Source: Colwellia chukchiensis (GTDB lineage Bacteria; Pseudomonadota; Gammaproteobacteria; Enterobacterales; Alteromonadaceae). From it: 47,828 bases of DNA. The notes under the pieces were generated by a model that was not told the origin of the DNA, made no database searches, and worked only from the letters and a program-made list of their open reading frames with translations. This document shows, piece after piece, positions 1 through 8,561 of the stretch. Numbering within the stretch: position 1 is the first letter of the stretch; each line of letters begins with the position of its first letter. The stretch lies in NCBI RefSeq assembly GCF_002104455.1, contig NZ_NBOC01000023.1, positions 1 to 47,828 on the forward strand. Direction: 5' to 3'. Made by a program: the position numbers and the translations under genes.

Positions 1-105
1 AATGGTTTAACTCCTTTCGACTATGTTGCTTATTGTCTTGAACAACTCAGTGATCAAAATGTTGATGTTGAAGCTCTGCTACCTTGGAATGTAAAGCTTA
101 GCTAG
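1..105 (+). CDS. IS66-family transposase, C-terminal end only (5' part outside window)
   Basis: The frame open from base 1 reads 34 codons to a TAG at 103-105. The peptide begins NGLTPFDYVAYCLEQLSD and ends EALLPWNVKLS. The pattern N-G-(L/V)-x-P-x-x-Y, then L at helix spacing, then the closing LLPWN, is the C-terminal element of IS66 TnpC transposases. A sequence fitting an IS66 right inverted repeat follows directly (106-127). The stop overlaps the stop of the convergent DUF1624 gene by two bases. The rest of the element, including the catalytic DDE domain, lies left of the window, so whether it is intact is unknown. Confidence 0.8.
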   Translation, partial: NGLTPFDYVAYCLEQLSDQNVDVEALLPWNVKLS

Positions 106-821
106 GTGCTGATCACCGGACGCTTACAATTGATCCATTCGATAGCGCTAAAGCCAGCAAAAAGCAAAGGTTGGTGAAGTAAATAAATCAGTAAAGAGTG
201 TTGACTAAGCAATGTCAAATAAGGGTTTATCGCATGTTGATTGGCGGGAGCCAGACGAAAGATTCGGAAATTTGCAGCCCAGATACCGAGCAAGGGCAAA
301 GCCAACCAAGGAAAAAGAGTAACCAAGTCACTAGGATGTTTTGAAATATATTGTTCAATATAGCTAAAAGGCCAATTCCACGGTATTTCTATCGCTATGT
401 ATGCGCTAAAAATAAATAAAGATAGCAGCAAAGCAAGTTTAGGTTTCCCCACCAACCAAACTAATAGAAGTGTTGCAACTGCTATGAAGTGTAAAATACC
501 AAAGTAAATCCAATGTTCTGGCAAGGTAAATAGTGAGGATAAAGTCACTAGTAACGCAGCACTAGATATCTTAACCGTTCGCCAAGCTAATTTCTTCGCT
601 GATATACCACCTTGATAGGAATAAACCAGACTGGCACCAACAGAAAACAAGAACAAACTTACAATTATTGCTCTTAGCTCTTTCCAGAAAAAGCCGTTAG
701 GTATGTCTGTTCTAATATAACCAAAATAGTTTAAATCCCAGACAAAATGAAAAGCTACCATCAATATAATTGCGGTAGCTCTCATTAAATCAATGTAGTT
801 ATTTCTTCGTATTAAAACCAA
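102..821 (-). CDS. DUF1624 / HGSNAT-like membrane acyltransferase, C-terminus replaced by IS66 end
   Basis: This is a 239-residue multi-pass membrane protein. Its N-terminus (N-Y-I-D-L-M-R-A-x-A-I-I-L-M, then F-H-F-x-W-D-L-N-x-F-G-Y-I) is the hallmark of the DUF1624 / heparan-alpha-glucosaminide N-acetyltransferase catalytic family, which moves acyl groups across or at the membrane. About seven hydrophobic segments are visible, and the closing L-L-I-Y-L-L-H-Q-P motif is typical. The chosen start is a TTG overlapping the end of copB by 10 bases, because the next ATG (785) would remove the conserved I-D-L-M-R segment. It is the last gene of the copper operon. Codons after residue 231 (CKRPVIST and stop) lie in or at the edge of the IS66 repeat, so the native C-terminus is lost, although the conserved core is complete. 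The substrate is unknown. Confidence 0.75.
   Translation of the reverse strand: MVLIRRNNYIDLMRATAIILMVAFHFVWDLNYFGYIRTDIPNGFFWKELRAIIVSLFLFSVGASLVYSYQGGISAKKLAWRTVKISSAALLVTLSSLFTLPEHWIYFGILHFIAVATLLLVWLVGKPKLALLLSLFIFSAYIAIEIPWNWPFSYIEQYISKHPSDLVTLFPWLALPLLGIWAANFRIFRLAPANQHAINPYLTLLSQHSLLIYLLHQPLLFAGFSAIEWINCKRPVIST
106..127. repeat. Right terminal inverted repeat of IS66-family element
   Basis: Read from outside inward (minus strand from 127), the sequence starts GTAAGCGTCCGGTGATCAG. IS66-family ends typically begin GTAAGCG. It lies immediately after the transposase stop, as expected. IS66 elements make 8-bp target duplications; the adjacent candidate is AATTGATC at 128-135, whose partner would be beyond the left edge. 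The outer boundary at 127 is inferred from the GTAAGC start. Confidence 0.7.
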
Positions 822-1687
822 AATCTTAAACCGGCAACAAACTCAGTATCGTTGCTGCTCTGCTCGTTTAGCTTGGCGTAATCTGCTGTGCTACCAAATT
901 TATTAGTCCACTCTACACCTACATAAGGTGCAAATTGGCGAGTAAATTCATAACGAACCCTAACGCCAATAGCAGTACTAGATAGCCCACTGCCTAGCTC
1001 ATTTTGTTCATCGTCTTTACCATAAAATGTTATTTCAGCACGAGGCTGTATAATGAGCCTTTGTGTTAAAAGCAGCTCATATTCAGCTTCTGCTGTAAAT
1101 GCTGTATTGCCGCTCTCACCTACATACGCTGTCATATCAAGCTCAAACCAATAAGGTGCTAAGCCTTGAATACCAAACGCTAACCATTGACGGTTTTTGC
1201 CTTCTTTATAATAATCGTAGCGAATACCGACTTGCGTATCCCAATAAGCCGAAATTGCATGACCCCATAAAATATCAGTTTGATTTTCTTCAAGCTTGCC
1301 ATAACTAACATCGCCCTCGGTTTTTATCACTAATCGATTAAAGGTGGTGCCGTACCAAGCTTGTAAATCGAAAACAGCAGCATCGGCTTGTTCGTTATAC
1401 TCAAGGCGATCACCTAAAATAGCGTAAAACTTATACTCATCTGCAAGGGTTAAGCGCTCGCCATCTGCTAAAGCATATGGCCCTTGCGTTAAGGTTGTGC
1501 CATTAGCATAAGCGTGTGGATCGCGAGCATTTTTAGGGGCATCGCCGCCTTGCGGCTGCATTTTATCGCCCGCCATATCGCCAGACATGTCGCCCATTTC
1601 AGTTTGAGCAAACACATTCAGGCTCAATAACGGTGCGCTAATTAATAGTGCACTAGTAAGTACTGTTGATAAGGTTAAATTTCTCAT
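812..1687 (-). CDS. copB: Copper resistance protein B, outer membrane (CopB)
   Basis: The 291-residue precursor has a signal peptide ending near V-F-A-Q (residues 25-28) and a short Met/Asp-rich stretch (MGDMSGDMAGDKMQ) typical of CopB. A beta-barrel follows, with alternating aromatic strands and a terminal Phe (G-L-R-F-W-F). CopB family proteins sit in the outer membrane and help hold or sequester copper together with CopA. The ATG overlaps the copA stop (ATGA, 1684-1687), so translation is probably coupled to copA. It is close to the usual size for the family; the Met-rich N-terminus is shorter than in the Pseudomonas protein. Confidence 0.9.
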   Translation of the reverse strand: MRNLTLSTVLTSALLISAPLLSLNVFAQTEMGDMSGDMAGDKMQPQGGDAPKNARDPHAYANGTTLTQGPYALADGERLTLADEYKFYAILGDRLEYNEQADAAVFDLQAWYGTTFNRLVIKTEGDVSYGKLEENQTDILWGHAISAYWDTQVGIRYDYYKEGKNRQWLAFGIQGLAPYWFELDMTAYVGESGNTAFTAEAEYELLLTQRLIIQPRAEITFYGKDDEQNELGSGLSSTAIGVRVRYEFTRQFAPYVGVEWTNKFGSTADYAKLNEQSSNDTEFVAGLRFWF

Positions 1688-3558
1688 GATACAACCACCT
1701 CTCTAAACATACCTGCATCCATATGAAACAGTAAATGACAATGCCAAGCCCAACGACCAAGATCATGTGGCGTAGTTAAAAAGCTAATTCTTTGGGCGGG
1801 CTGTACCATTATGGTATGGCGGCGAACTAACACATCGCCTTGATCGTTCTCCAAGTCGCTCCACATACCATGTAAATGCATAGGGTGTGTCATCATGGTA
1901 TCGTTTTGTAAAATAACTCGTACCCGCTGATTATGCTTCATATGCACAGGGGTACTTTTACCAAACTCTAAGCCATCAAAAGACCAGCTGTAGCGTTCCA
2001 TGTTGCCGGTTAAATGCAGCTCAATTTCGGCTTCGGGTGCTTGGTGGTCAACTATGCCATCAAGAGAGCGTAAATCTGCAAGTGTTAAAACTCGACGGCC
2101 GTTATTGCGCAGCCCAATACCAGGATCGTCTAAGTTTGTGCGTGGCGTATCAACGCGCATATCAATTGAGGCGCCATATTCTGTTTTAGCGTGGCGAACT
2201 TTCTGACTTGGAACAGCCAGTGGGTTTTTACCCATATTATGCTTACTATGGTCCATTGCCATTGCACCGTGGTCCATTGTGCTATGATCCATTGCCATTG
2301 CACCGTGGTCCATTGTGCTATGATCCATTGCCCCCTGATCCATACTGGTTTTGTCCATGCTAGCGTGGCCCATAGCGCTGTGATCCATTCCAGGCATAGC
2401 AGAGTGATCCATATTGCCCATCATATCCCGCATTGCTAACCACTCAACTGGGTCAAGTGCAGGCACTGGCGCATCAATATTAGCAGCGACAGACAAAGTC
2501 CCTTTGGCATAACCTGAGCGGTCCATGCTTTGTGCAAAAATTGTGTATGCGTCATTTTTAGGCTCGACAAGCACATCGTAGGTTTCACCTGGACCAAAGC
2601 GAAACTCATCTACGGTAACGGGTTCAACATTTTGTCCATCTGCTTGTACCACAGTTAATTTTAACTCTGGGATACGTACATCAAAAAAGGTGTTACTTGA
2701 GCCATTAATAAATCTTAAACGTACTTTTTCGCCCGCTTTAAACAGCCCACGCCAATTAGCCATTGGCGCAGTACCATTCATTAAATAGGTCATTGCCGAA
2801 GCCGATAAATCAGCTAAATCGGTTGGACTCATTCGCATCTGGTTCCACATTTCACGTCGTTGAAGTGCATTAGCAACGCCGCTTGTTGCTATGTCATCAA
2901 AAAACTCAGGTACAGTGGGCTGATTAAAGTTAAACACATCCCCCTGAATTTTTAATTTACGGAATAACTCCATAGGATCATCATCAGTCCAATCAGACAA
3001 TAGGATGACATGCTCATTGTCAGCACTAATAATATCCTTTTCTCTTGGCTCAATAATTAACGCCCCATACATACCGGTCATTTCTTGAAAGCCACTGTGT
3101 GAGTGATACCAATAAGTACCGCTTTGTTGTAACTTAAATTTATAAACAAAGGTTTCGCCAGGCATAATGCCTTTAAAGCTAATGCCCGGTACACCATCCA
3201 TTTGATACGGAAGAATGATCCCATGCCAATGAATTGAACTCGGCACTGATAATTTATTAGTTACCCTGATAGTAACGTCATCACCTTCTCTGAGGCGCAA
3301 GGTAGGAGCTGGTATTGAGCCATTGATTGTTGTAGCCATTCTTACAACACCTGTGAAGTTTACGGGTGACTCATCTATCACTAAATCTATTACTTCTCCA
3401 CTTAGTTCGGGCGCAGTACCTGTTGAAGTTCCAGCAATCAAAGATGAAGCTGCATGAAGAACACTTGGAAAAGCAGCTAATACACCGCCAGCAATTACAC
3501 CTTGTACAAAGCGTCTACGTGGCGTAGAAACTTGATGTAATGGATTTTTAATTCTCAT
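1684..3558 (-). CDS. copA: Multicopper oxidase CopA, Tat-exported copper resistance protein
   Basis: This 624-residue cupredoxin protein probably oxidises Cu(I) and/or binds copper in the periplasm. It starts with a Tat signal (S-T-P-R-R-R-F-V-Q-G, about residues 11-20). Copper-site motifs are H-W-H-G (110-113), Y-H-S-H (151-154), H-P-M-H-L-H-G (558-564) and H-C-H-L-L-F-H-M-D (606-614). These supply the type 2/3 cluster and the type 1 site. A Met/His/Asp-rich insert (about 380-445) consists of M-D-H-S-x-M type repeats and contains an exact 36-base duplication. The ribosome site GGAG precedes ATG 3558. The copB start overlaps its stop. It is not the cytosolic P-type ATPase that shares the name. 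Confidence 0.95.
   Translation of the reverse strand: MRIKNPLHQVSTPRRRFVQGVIAGGVLAAFPSVLHAASSLIAGTSTGTAPELSGEVIDLVIDESPVNFTGVVRMATTINGSIPAPTLRLREGDDVTIRVTNKLSVPSSIHWHGIILPYQMDGVPGISFKGIMPGETFVYKFKLQQSGTYWYHSHSGFQEMTGMYGALIIEPREKDIISADNEHVILLSDWTDDDPMELFRKLKIQGDVFNFNQPTVPEFFDDIATSGVANALQRREMWNQMRMSPTDLADLSASAMTYLMNGTAPMANWRGLFKAGEKVRLRFINGSSNTFFDVRIPELKLTVVQADGQNVEPVTVDEFRFGPGETYDVLVEPKNDAYTIFAQSMDRSGYAKGTLSVAANIDAPVPALDPVEWLAMRDMMGNMDHSAMPGMDHSAMGHASMDKTSMDQGAMDHSTMDHGAMAMDHSTMDHGAMAMDHSKHNMGKNPLAVPSQKVRHAKTEYGASIDMRVDTPRTNLDDPGIGLRNNGRRVLTLADLRSLDGIVDHQAPEAEIELHLTGNMERYSWSFDGLEFGKSTPVHMKHNQRVRVILQNDTMMTHPMHLHGMWSDLENDQGDVLVRRHTIMVQPAQRISFLTTPHDLGRWAWHCHLLFHMDAGMFREVVVS
2253..2324. repeat. 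Perfect 36-bp tandem duplication in the Met-rich region of copA
   Basis: The 36-base unit at 2253-2288 is repeated exactly at 2289-2324, and the first bases of a third copy follow. On the coding strand each unit gives 12 residues of the type D-H-S-T-M-D-H-G-A-M-A-M. The exact identity implies a recent in-frame duplication that lengthened the metal-binding insert. Confidence 0.9.
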
Positions 3559-3585
3559 TTTGTACTCCGTTATTTAACCAATAAA

Positions 3586-4056
3586 TTAATGTGACCAATG
3601 AATGTGCTTAATCTTCCATTCACCATTTTGTTTTTCCAGCACCATCGTTTCCATGCCTTGATAATCGCGCTCTTTACCTTTGTAAGTACCTTTAGTATGA
3701 CTGCGCGAAGCAGATATAGCGGTATTTCCAAGAATCGTTACTTGATGTTCAAGTGTGTCGCTCTTCATCGCTGCTAAATACTTCATATCCGACAACATAT
3801 GATGATGAGCATATTCATCAGCGCTCCTTTCAACGCGGCCTCCCTCGAAAATGGTGACATCATCCGCTAACTGCGCTCTAGCCTGTTTTTGATTGCCAGT
3901 TTCAAGTGCTTGATGAAATGCCAAAACAACTTTTGCGGCAGGGGTATCTATACCTTTAAACAAACCTTTGTCTTTGTTCTTATCACCATGAGCGTTTGCT
4001 GCGAAACTAAACGTCATTAATAAAACGAGTAATATATTTATTGTTTTCATTTTCAT
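3586..4056 (-). CDS. Secreted NTF2/SnoaL-like (DUF4440-type) protein in copper operon
   Basis: The 156-residue precursor has a signal peptide (MKMKTINILLVLLMTFSFAANA). The mature protein resembles the cone-shaped NTF2/SnoaL fold: helix L-A-F-H-Q-A-L-E-T-G-N, then D-D-V-T-I-F-E-G-G, and a closing strand W-K-I-K-H-I-H-W-S-H. Histidines cluster at the start (AHGD), in the middle (E-Y-A-H-H-H-M) and at the end (HIHWSH). It lies between copD and copA, with gaps of 15 and 27 bases and the ribosome site AGAGAGA. Relatives occur in copper and silver clusters, but no activity is established that I know of. A periplasmic copper-handling or dimeric binding role is inferred from context and the histidines. 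Confidence 0.65.
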   Translation of the reverse strand: MKMKTINILLVLLMTFSFAANAHGDKNKDKGLFKGIDTPAAKVVLAFHQALETGNQKQARAQLADDVTIFEGGRVERSADEYAHHHMLSDMKYLAAMKSDTLEHQVTILGNTAISASRSHTKGTYKGKERDYQGMETMVLEKQNGEWKIKHIHWSH

Positions 4057-4071
4057 TCTCTCTTTTAGGTT

Positions 4072-4968
4072 TTAATTTGCAGGGCCAACAACACTAGTAA
4101 GCCCAGCCGTTACAGATAAAATGGCAAAAGCTACTACCATTTCTATCGAGATAGATTTAGATAAAGCCTCTCTGCCTTGACTATTTTTAAGTTGTGGAAC
4201 GAGTATTAGTTTATGTTTAGCAGCAAGTGCCAAAATAGACACTACAAGGGCCAATTTAAACAACAGTGTTTGTCCGTAACTTGAGCTTATTAGTGCATCA
4301 AGACTTCCGACCAATTGAATCACGAGCCAGAGGCCTGCTACCAACAATAGGCTCACTGTAAAACTTGCTTGTTTGCCAAAGCTTTCCATCAGCAAATGAA
4401 GTTCTGCATAACTTAGCTGATGGCAAGCCTGTTTTAGTGGCAATAACGCCCCAAACCACCATGCCATAACGAGCACATGCAAAATAAGCAAGCCTTTTTC
4501 AATTGTGCCTAACTCAGAAATATGACCCAGTAACGTGAATGAGTATGCAAGGATTAATAAACTCAACATTAAAGCGCTTTGTTTTAAGTACGAGTTCACA
4601 GCGAGTTTGAACCTTAAAGCTAAAGCGATTATTGCGGTAACTAGCCCAAGCGCTCGAAGCAAAGCTCCAGTGCCGACAGAGGAGTCCCACATAATAGCCA
4701 ACATATCAGCGTCTATCGCCCCCTGAATTCCCTCTTCTGCCATTGCACCAGTACTGGCAAAGAACCAAGTAATATTAGCGATCAAAGCCATAACTATATA
4801 AGTTCTTGTCCACGTTAAATTCGCTATTACAGCATTAGTATGAGATTCATTATTCTCAAATATTTGCCTGAAAAATGTATAACCAGCAATACAGGCAAAG
4901 CCGACGTAAAATACAATTTTAGACAGTACAATGACTGTATTCCAGATATACATTTCCATATCAATCAC
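4072..4968 (-). CDS. copD: Copper resistance protein D family inner-membrane protein (CopD)
   Basis: This 298-residue polytopic membrane protein has about eight hydrophobic segments. Family features include the C-terminal A-A-K-H-K-L-I-L-V-P and the loop with W-F-G-A-L-L-P-L, as in CopD/PcoD. CopD works with periplasmic CopC and is thought to move copper across the inner membrane. It is placed 11 bases after copC, as in most cop operons. The longest frame starts at GTG 4968; ATG 4959 is also possible, with AAGGCGG upstream of both. Confidence 0.85.
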   Translation of the reverse strand: MIDMEMYIWNTVIVLSKIVFYVGFACIAGYTFFRQIFENNESHTNAVIANLTWTRTYIVMALIANITWFFASTGAMAEEGIQGAIDADMLAIMWDSSVGTGALLRALGLVTAIIALALRFKLAVNSYLKQSALMLSLLILAYSFTLLGHISELGTIEKGLLILHVLVMAWWFGALLPLKQACHQLSYAELHLLMESFGKQASFTVSLLLVAGLWLVIQLVGSLDALISSSYGQTLLFKLALVVSILALAAKHKLILVPQLKNSQGREALSKSISIEMVVAFAILSVTAGLTSVVGPAN

Positions 4969-4979
4969 ACCGCCTTATT

Positions 4980-5327
4980 TTAGTGAACCATAAAGCCGAA
5001 GCTATGTTTCATTTTATGACCATCGTTACCTAAGAAGGTCACATCAACGATATAGTTTGTAGGAGCTAACTTAGGTAGTTTCCATGTAAATTTGCTAGTA
5101 GCGGCTTTAGAAGGCTCGAATCCAAATTTAAACTCTTCGCCTTGTTTATTGGTCAACGAAACTTTTATAACCCGTACCTCTTTGGTGAACACCAAAGTTA
5201 ACTCTTCTGGAGGGTTCATTAGCATTGCATTATCAGCAGGCACACTTTTTTCAAGATGCACATGCGCAAATACCGCACTACTAAAAACGACACTGATTAC
5301 GGTTAAAAATTTAATTAATTTTTTCAT
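4980..5327 (-). CDS. copC: Periplasmic copper-binding protein CopC
   Basis: The 115-residue precursor has a signal peptide that ends at V-F-A (about residue 21). The mature protein would begin A-H-V-H-L-E-K-S-V-P-A-D, matching CopC, where the N-terminal His region binds Cu(II). The P-P-E-E-L-T-L-V-F-T-K-E segment and the closing H-K-M-K-H-S-F-G-F-M-V-H are also typical. The Met-rich Cu(I) loop of the Pseudomonas protein is not evident, so it is probably a Cu(II)-only form. It lies 54 bases after cusA and 11 before copD, with ribosome site GAGG. Confidence 0.9.
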   Translation of the reverse strand: MKKLIKFLTVISVVFSSAVFAHVHLEKSVPADNAMLMNPPEELTLVFTKEVRVIKVSLTNKQGEEFKFGFEPSKAATSKFTWKLPKLAPTNYIVDVTFLGNDGHKMKHSFGFMVH

Positions 5328-5381
5328 ATTTACCTCTATTTTAGTTTATTGAAATTGCTATTTATGGTTTTCTTAACTTCG

Positions 5382-8300
5382 CTAAGCATTACTTTTTAGC
5401 TCCGCCTTAGAAAGCTCCTTGTTAAAGGCATTTACTTCAGGCTTTTTAACGATTGAATAAATGGCTGGAAGCACAATTAGTGTTAACAAAACAGCACTTG
5501 TCATTCCGCCTACCATAGGTGCTGCAATACGACTCATTACCTCAGAGCCTGTACCTGTACCATATAAAATAGGCATTAAACCGATAATGATTGTGGCAAC
5601 CGTCATCATAACAGGGCGCACTCGTAAGCCTGCACCGTGCAATAATGCATCTTGGTAAGCATCATCTGAAATAAGTTCTGCTCGCTCCTCGGCTTTTTCC
5701 TTCAGTTCAGCGAGTGCTTGATTGAGATAAACCAGCATTATCACACCTATCTCAACAGCAACACCAGCCAGCGCAATAAAGCCTACACCAACAGCTACAG
5801 AGAAGTTAAAGCCTTCTAAATACATCAGCCATAAGCCACCGATCATCGCCATTGGCAAGGTCACTATGATGATCGCAACCTCACTAAACGCTCTGAAATT
5901 CAAATAAAGCAAAATAACAATTATGGCGAGCGTCAATGGAACAACATAAGTTAGCTTGGCCTTCGCTCTTTCCATATATTCATATTGGCCAGCCCACGTA
6001 ATTGAATATCCTGCTGGTAATATTAGGTTGTTGGCTAAGTGTTTTTTTGCACTTTCAACATAAGTACCAACATCAACGCCCTCTATATCAATGAATGTCC
6101 AGCCATTAATACGAGCATTTTCGCTTTTAATCCCCGGAGGACCTACTTCTACTTTTATTTCAGCTACGTCACCTAAAGCGATACGTTGCCCATTAGGAGT
6201 GACAACGGGTAATCGTGATAACTGTTCCGGAGAGTCTCGATAATCTTGTGGGTATCGCAAGTTGACAGGGTAACGCTCTTGCCCTTCAATAGTTTGAGTG
6301 ACATTCATCCCTCCAATAGCAGTTGACACTACTTGCTGCACGTCATCGATATTTAATCCAAAACGGCTTGCCTTTTCACGCGAAATATCAACTTTAATAT
6401 ATCGTCCACCTGCAACTCGTTCAGAATAAACTGAAGCTGTCCCTGTCACCTCTGGTAACAATTGCTCTATTTGTTGCCCTATCTCTTGAATCGTATTTAA
6501 ATCAGCTCCTGCTACTTTAATACCTACTGGCGTTTTAATACCTGTTGCCAACATATCAATACGAGTTTTGATTGGCATAACCCAAGCATTCGTCAAGCCC
6601 GGAAACTTAACCAACTTATCAAACTCAGCTTTTAGAGATTCTGTTGTAACTCCCTCACGCCACTCTTCTTGAGGCTTCAACTGAATGAAGGTCTCAATCA
6701 TAGTTAAAGGCGCGGGATCAGTTGCAGTTTCAGCTCGTCCAACTTTACCGAAAACAGTTTCAACTTCTGGCACTGTTTTAATTAGCTTGTCTGTCTGCTG
6801 TAGAATTTCTCTTGCCTTACCAATAGAAATTCCCGGATAGGTGGTCGGCATATACATAAGATCGCCTTCGTCTAAAGGAGGTATAAATTCACTACCGATT
6901 TTATCGACAGGCCAAAAACCAACAATCGTCACTAATATTGCTGCTACTATTGTCGATTTAGGAAACTTCATAACTTGCTTTAAAACAGGCATGTAGATAG
7001 CAATTAGCAGTCTGTTTAAAGGGTTTTTCTTTTCTGAAACAATTTTTCCTCGAATAAAATACCCCATTAAAACAGGCACTAATGTTATCGCTAAGCCTGC
7101 TGATGCGGCCATTGCATATGTTTTTGTGTAAGCAAGAGGAGAGAACATTCTTCCTTCTTGCGCTTCCAAAATAAATACAGGCAAGAATGAGACTGTAATG
7201 ATGAGCAAACTAAAAAATAGTGCAGGACCTACTTCACTTGCAGCTTTCGAGACTATTTGCCAACGATTTTCATCTGTTAGTGGTGTTTTCTCCATATGCT
7301 TATGCATATTTTCAATCATCACGATCGCACCATCTGTCATCGCGCCAATAGCAATAGCAATGCCACCTAATGACATAATGTTGGCATTAATTCCTTGCAT
7401 ATGCATGATGATAAATGACGCTAAGATGCCAATAGGTAAAGTAACAACTGCTACAATCGATGAGCGCAAATGAAATAGAAATGCAACACATACAATTGCA
7501 ACGACCGCAAGCTCTTCGAGTAATTTACCCCAAAGATTTTCTACCGCCTCTCCAATTAGGCCAGAACGGTCATAAACCGTGACTATTTCAACTCCTTCAG
7601 GCAGCCCTTTTTTTAACTCTTCTAATTTAGCTTTAACACCATCAATTGTTTTTTGTGCGTTTTCGCCAAAGCGCATAACAACAACACCACCAACGACTTC
7701 TCCTTCACCATTTAGTTCAGCGATGCCTCGCCTCATTTGTGGACCTAGGTTGACTTCCGCCACATCGCCAATGGTAAGCGGGGTTCCTTGTGCGTTAACA
7801 CCAAGAGGGATCAACTCTATGTCGGAAATACTTTTGATATAGCCAGTTGCGGTAACCATGTACTCTGCTTCCGCCATTTCAACAACTGAGGCACCTGTTT
7901 CTTGGTTACCACGTTTAAGTGCCATTTGAATGTGACTAAGTGGTATACCGTAGGCTCTTAATTTATCGGGATCGACTTGTATTTGATATTGTTTAACCAT
8001 GCCACCTACAGCAGCAACCTCAGAAACTCCGGGTACAGTTTGCAATTCATATTTTAAGAACCAATCTTGAATACTACGCAATTGGCTAATATCCAAGCTG
8101 CCCGTTTTGTCTACAAGGGAATATAAATAAACCCAGCCAACGCCTGTGGCGTCAGGTCCTAGTTGTGGACGTGCGGTAGCGGGTAGCGAAGGGGCTACTT
8201 GACTTAAATACTCAAGTACTCTGCTCCTTGCCCAATATAAATCGGTGTCTTCATCAAAGATGACATAAACAAAGGAGTCTCCAAAAAATGAATATCCCCG

Positions 8301-8546
8301 AACAGTAACAGCCCCCGGAACTGACAGCATTGCTGTTGTTAAAGGGTAAGTAACTTGATCTTGCACTACTTGTGGTGCCTGACCGGGATAATTCGTCTTA
8401 ATTATCACTTGAACATCAGAAAGATCTGGTAATGCATCAACTGGTGTATTTTTAATTGAGAATAACCCACCACCAATCAAAATTAAGGTAGCTAAGATGA
8501 CGAAAAAGCGATTACCTATCGACCACCTAATAATTGATTCAATCAT
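5382..8546 (-). CDS. cusA: CusA-type Cu(I)/Ag(I) RND efflux pump
   Basis: The 1054-residue inner-membrane RND transporter exports monovalent metal to the outside through a CusB-CusC conduit. TM4 reads A-I-A-I-G-A-M-T-D-G-A-I-V-M-I-E-N, the CusA pattern (Ala, Asp, Glu). All three methionines of the CusA metal site are present in context: D-L-M-Y-M-P-T-T-Y-P-G, A-P-L-T-M-I-E-T and R-I-D-M-L-A-T-G. The length is normal for the family. The gene follows cusB with a 15-base gap and ribosome site GGAG. Confidence 0.95.
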   Translation of the reverse strand: MIESIIRWSIGNRFFVILATLILIGGGLFSIKNTPVDALPDLSDVQVIIKTNYPGQAPQVVQDQVTYPLTTAMLSVPGAVTVRGYSFFGDSFVYVIFDEDTDLYWARSRVLEYLSQVAPSLPATARPQLGPDATGVGWVYLYSLVDKTGSLDISQLRSIQDWFLKYELQTVPGVSEVAAVGGMVKQYQIQVDPDKLRAYGIPLSHIQMALKRGNQETGASVVEMAEAEYMVTATGYIKSISDIELIPLGVNAQGTPLTIGDVAEVNLGPQMRRGIAELNGEGEVVGGVVVMRFGENAQKTIDGVKAKLEELKKGLPEGVEIVTVYDRSGLIGEAVENLWGKLLEELAVVAIVCVAFLFHLRSSIVAVVTLPIGILASFIIMHMQGINANIMSLGGIAIAIGAMTDGAIVMIENMHKHMEKTPLTDENRWQIVSKAASEVGPALFFSLLIITVSFLPVFILEAQEGRMFSPLAYTKTYAMAASAGLAITLVPVLMGYFIRGKIVSEKKNPLNRLLIAIYMPVLKQVMKFPKSTIVAAILVTIVGFWPVDKIGSEFIPPLDEGDLMYMPTTYPGISIGKAREILQQTDKLIKTVPEVETVFGKVGRAETATDPAPLTMIETFIQLKPQEEWREGVTTESLKAEFDKLVKFPGLTNAWVMPIKTRIDMLATGIKTPVGIKVAGADLNTIQEIGQQIEQLLPEVTGTASVYSERVAGGRYIKVDISREKASRFGLNIDDVQQVVSTAIGGMNVTQTIEGQERYPVNLRYPQDYRDSPEQLSRLPVVTPNGQRIALGDVAEIKVEVGPPGIKSENARINGWTFIDIEGVDVGTYVESAKKHLANNLILPAGYSITWAGQYEYMERAKAKLTYVVPLTLAIIVILLYLNFRAFSEVAIIIVTLPMAMIGGLWLMYLEGFNFSVAVGVGFIALAGVAVEIGVIMLVYLNQALAELKEKAEERAELISDDAYQDALLHGAGLRVRPVMMTVATIIIGLMPILYGTGTGSEVMSRIAAPMVGGMTSAVLLTLIVLPAIYSIVKKPEVNAFNKELSKAELKSNA

Positions 8547-8561
8547 TATTTATCTCCTAAC

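Noticed and set aside
2000-2439. Plus-strand frames opposite copA (68 and 82 codons), one rich in Cys and His
   Set aside because: The Cys/His richness is only the reverse reading of the Met/His/Asp repeats of copA; no ribosome site or family match.
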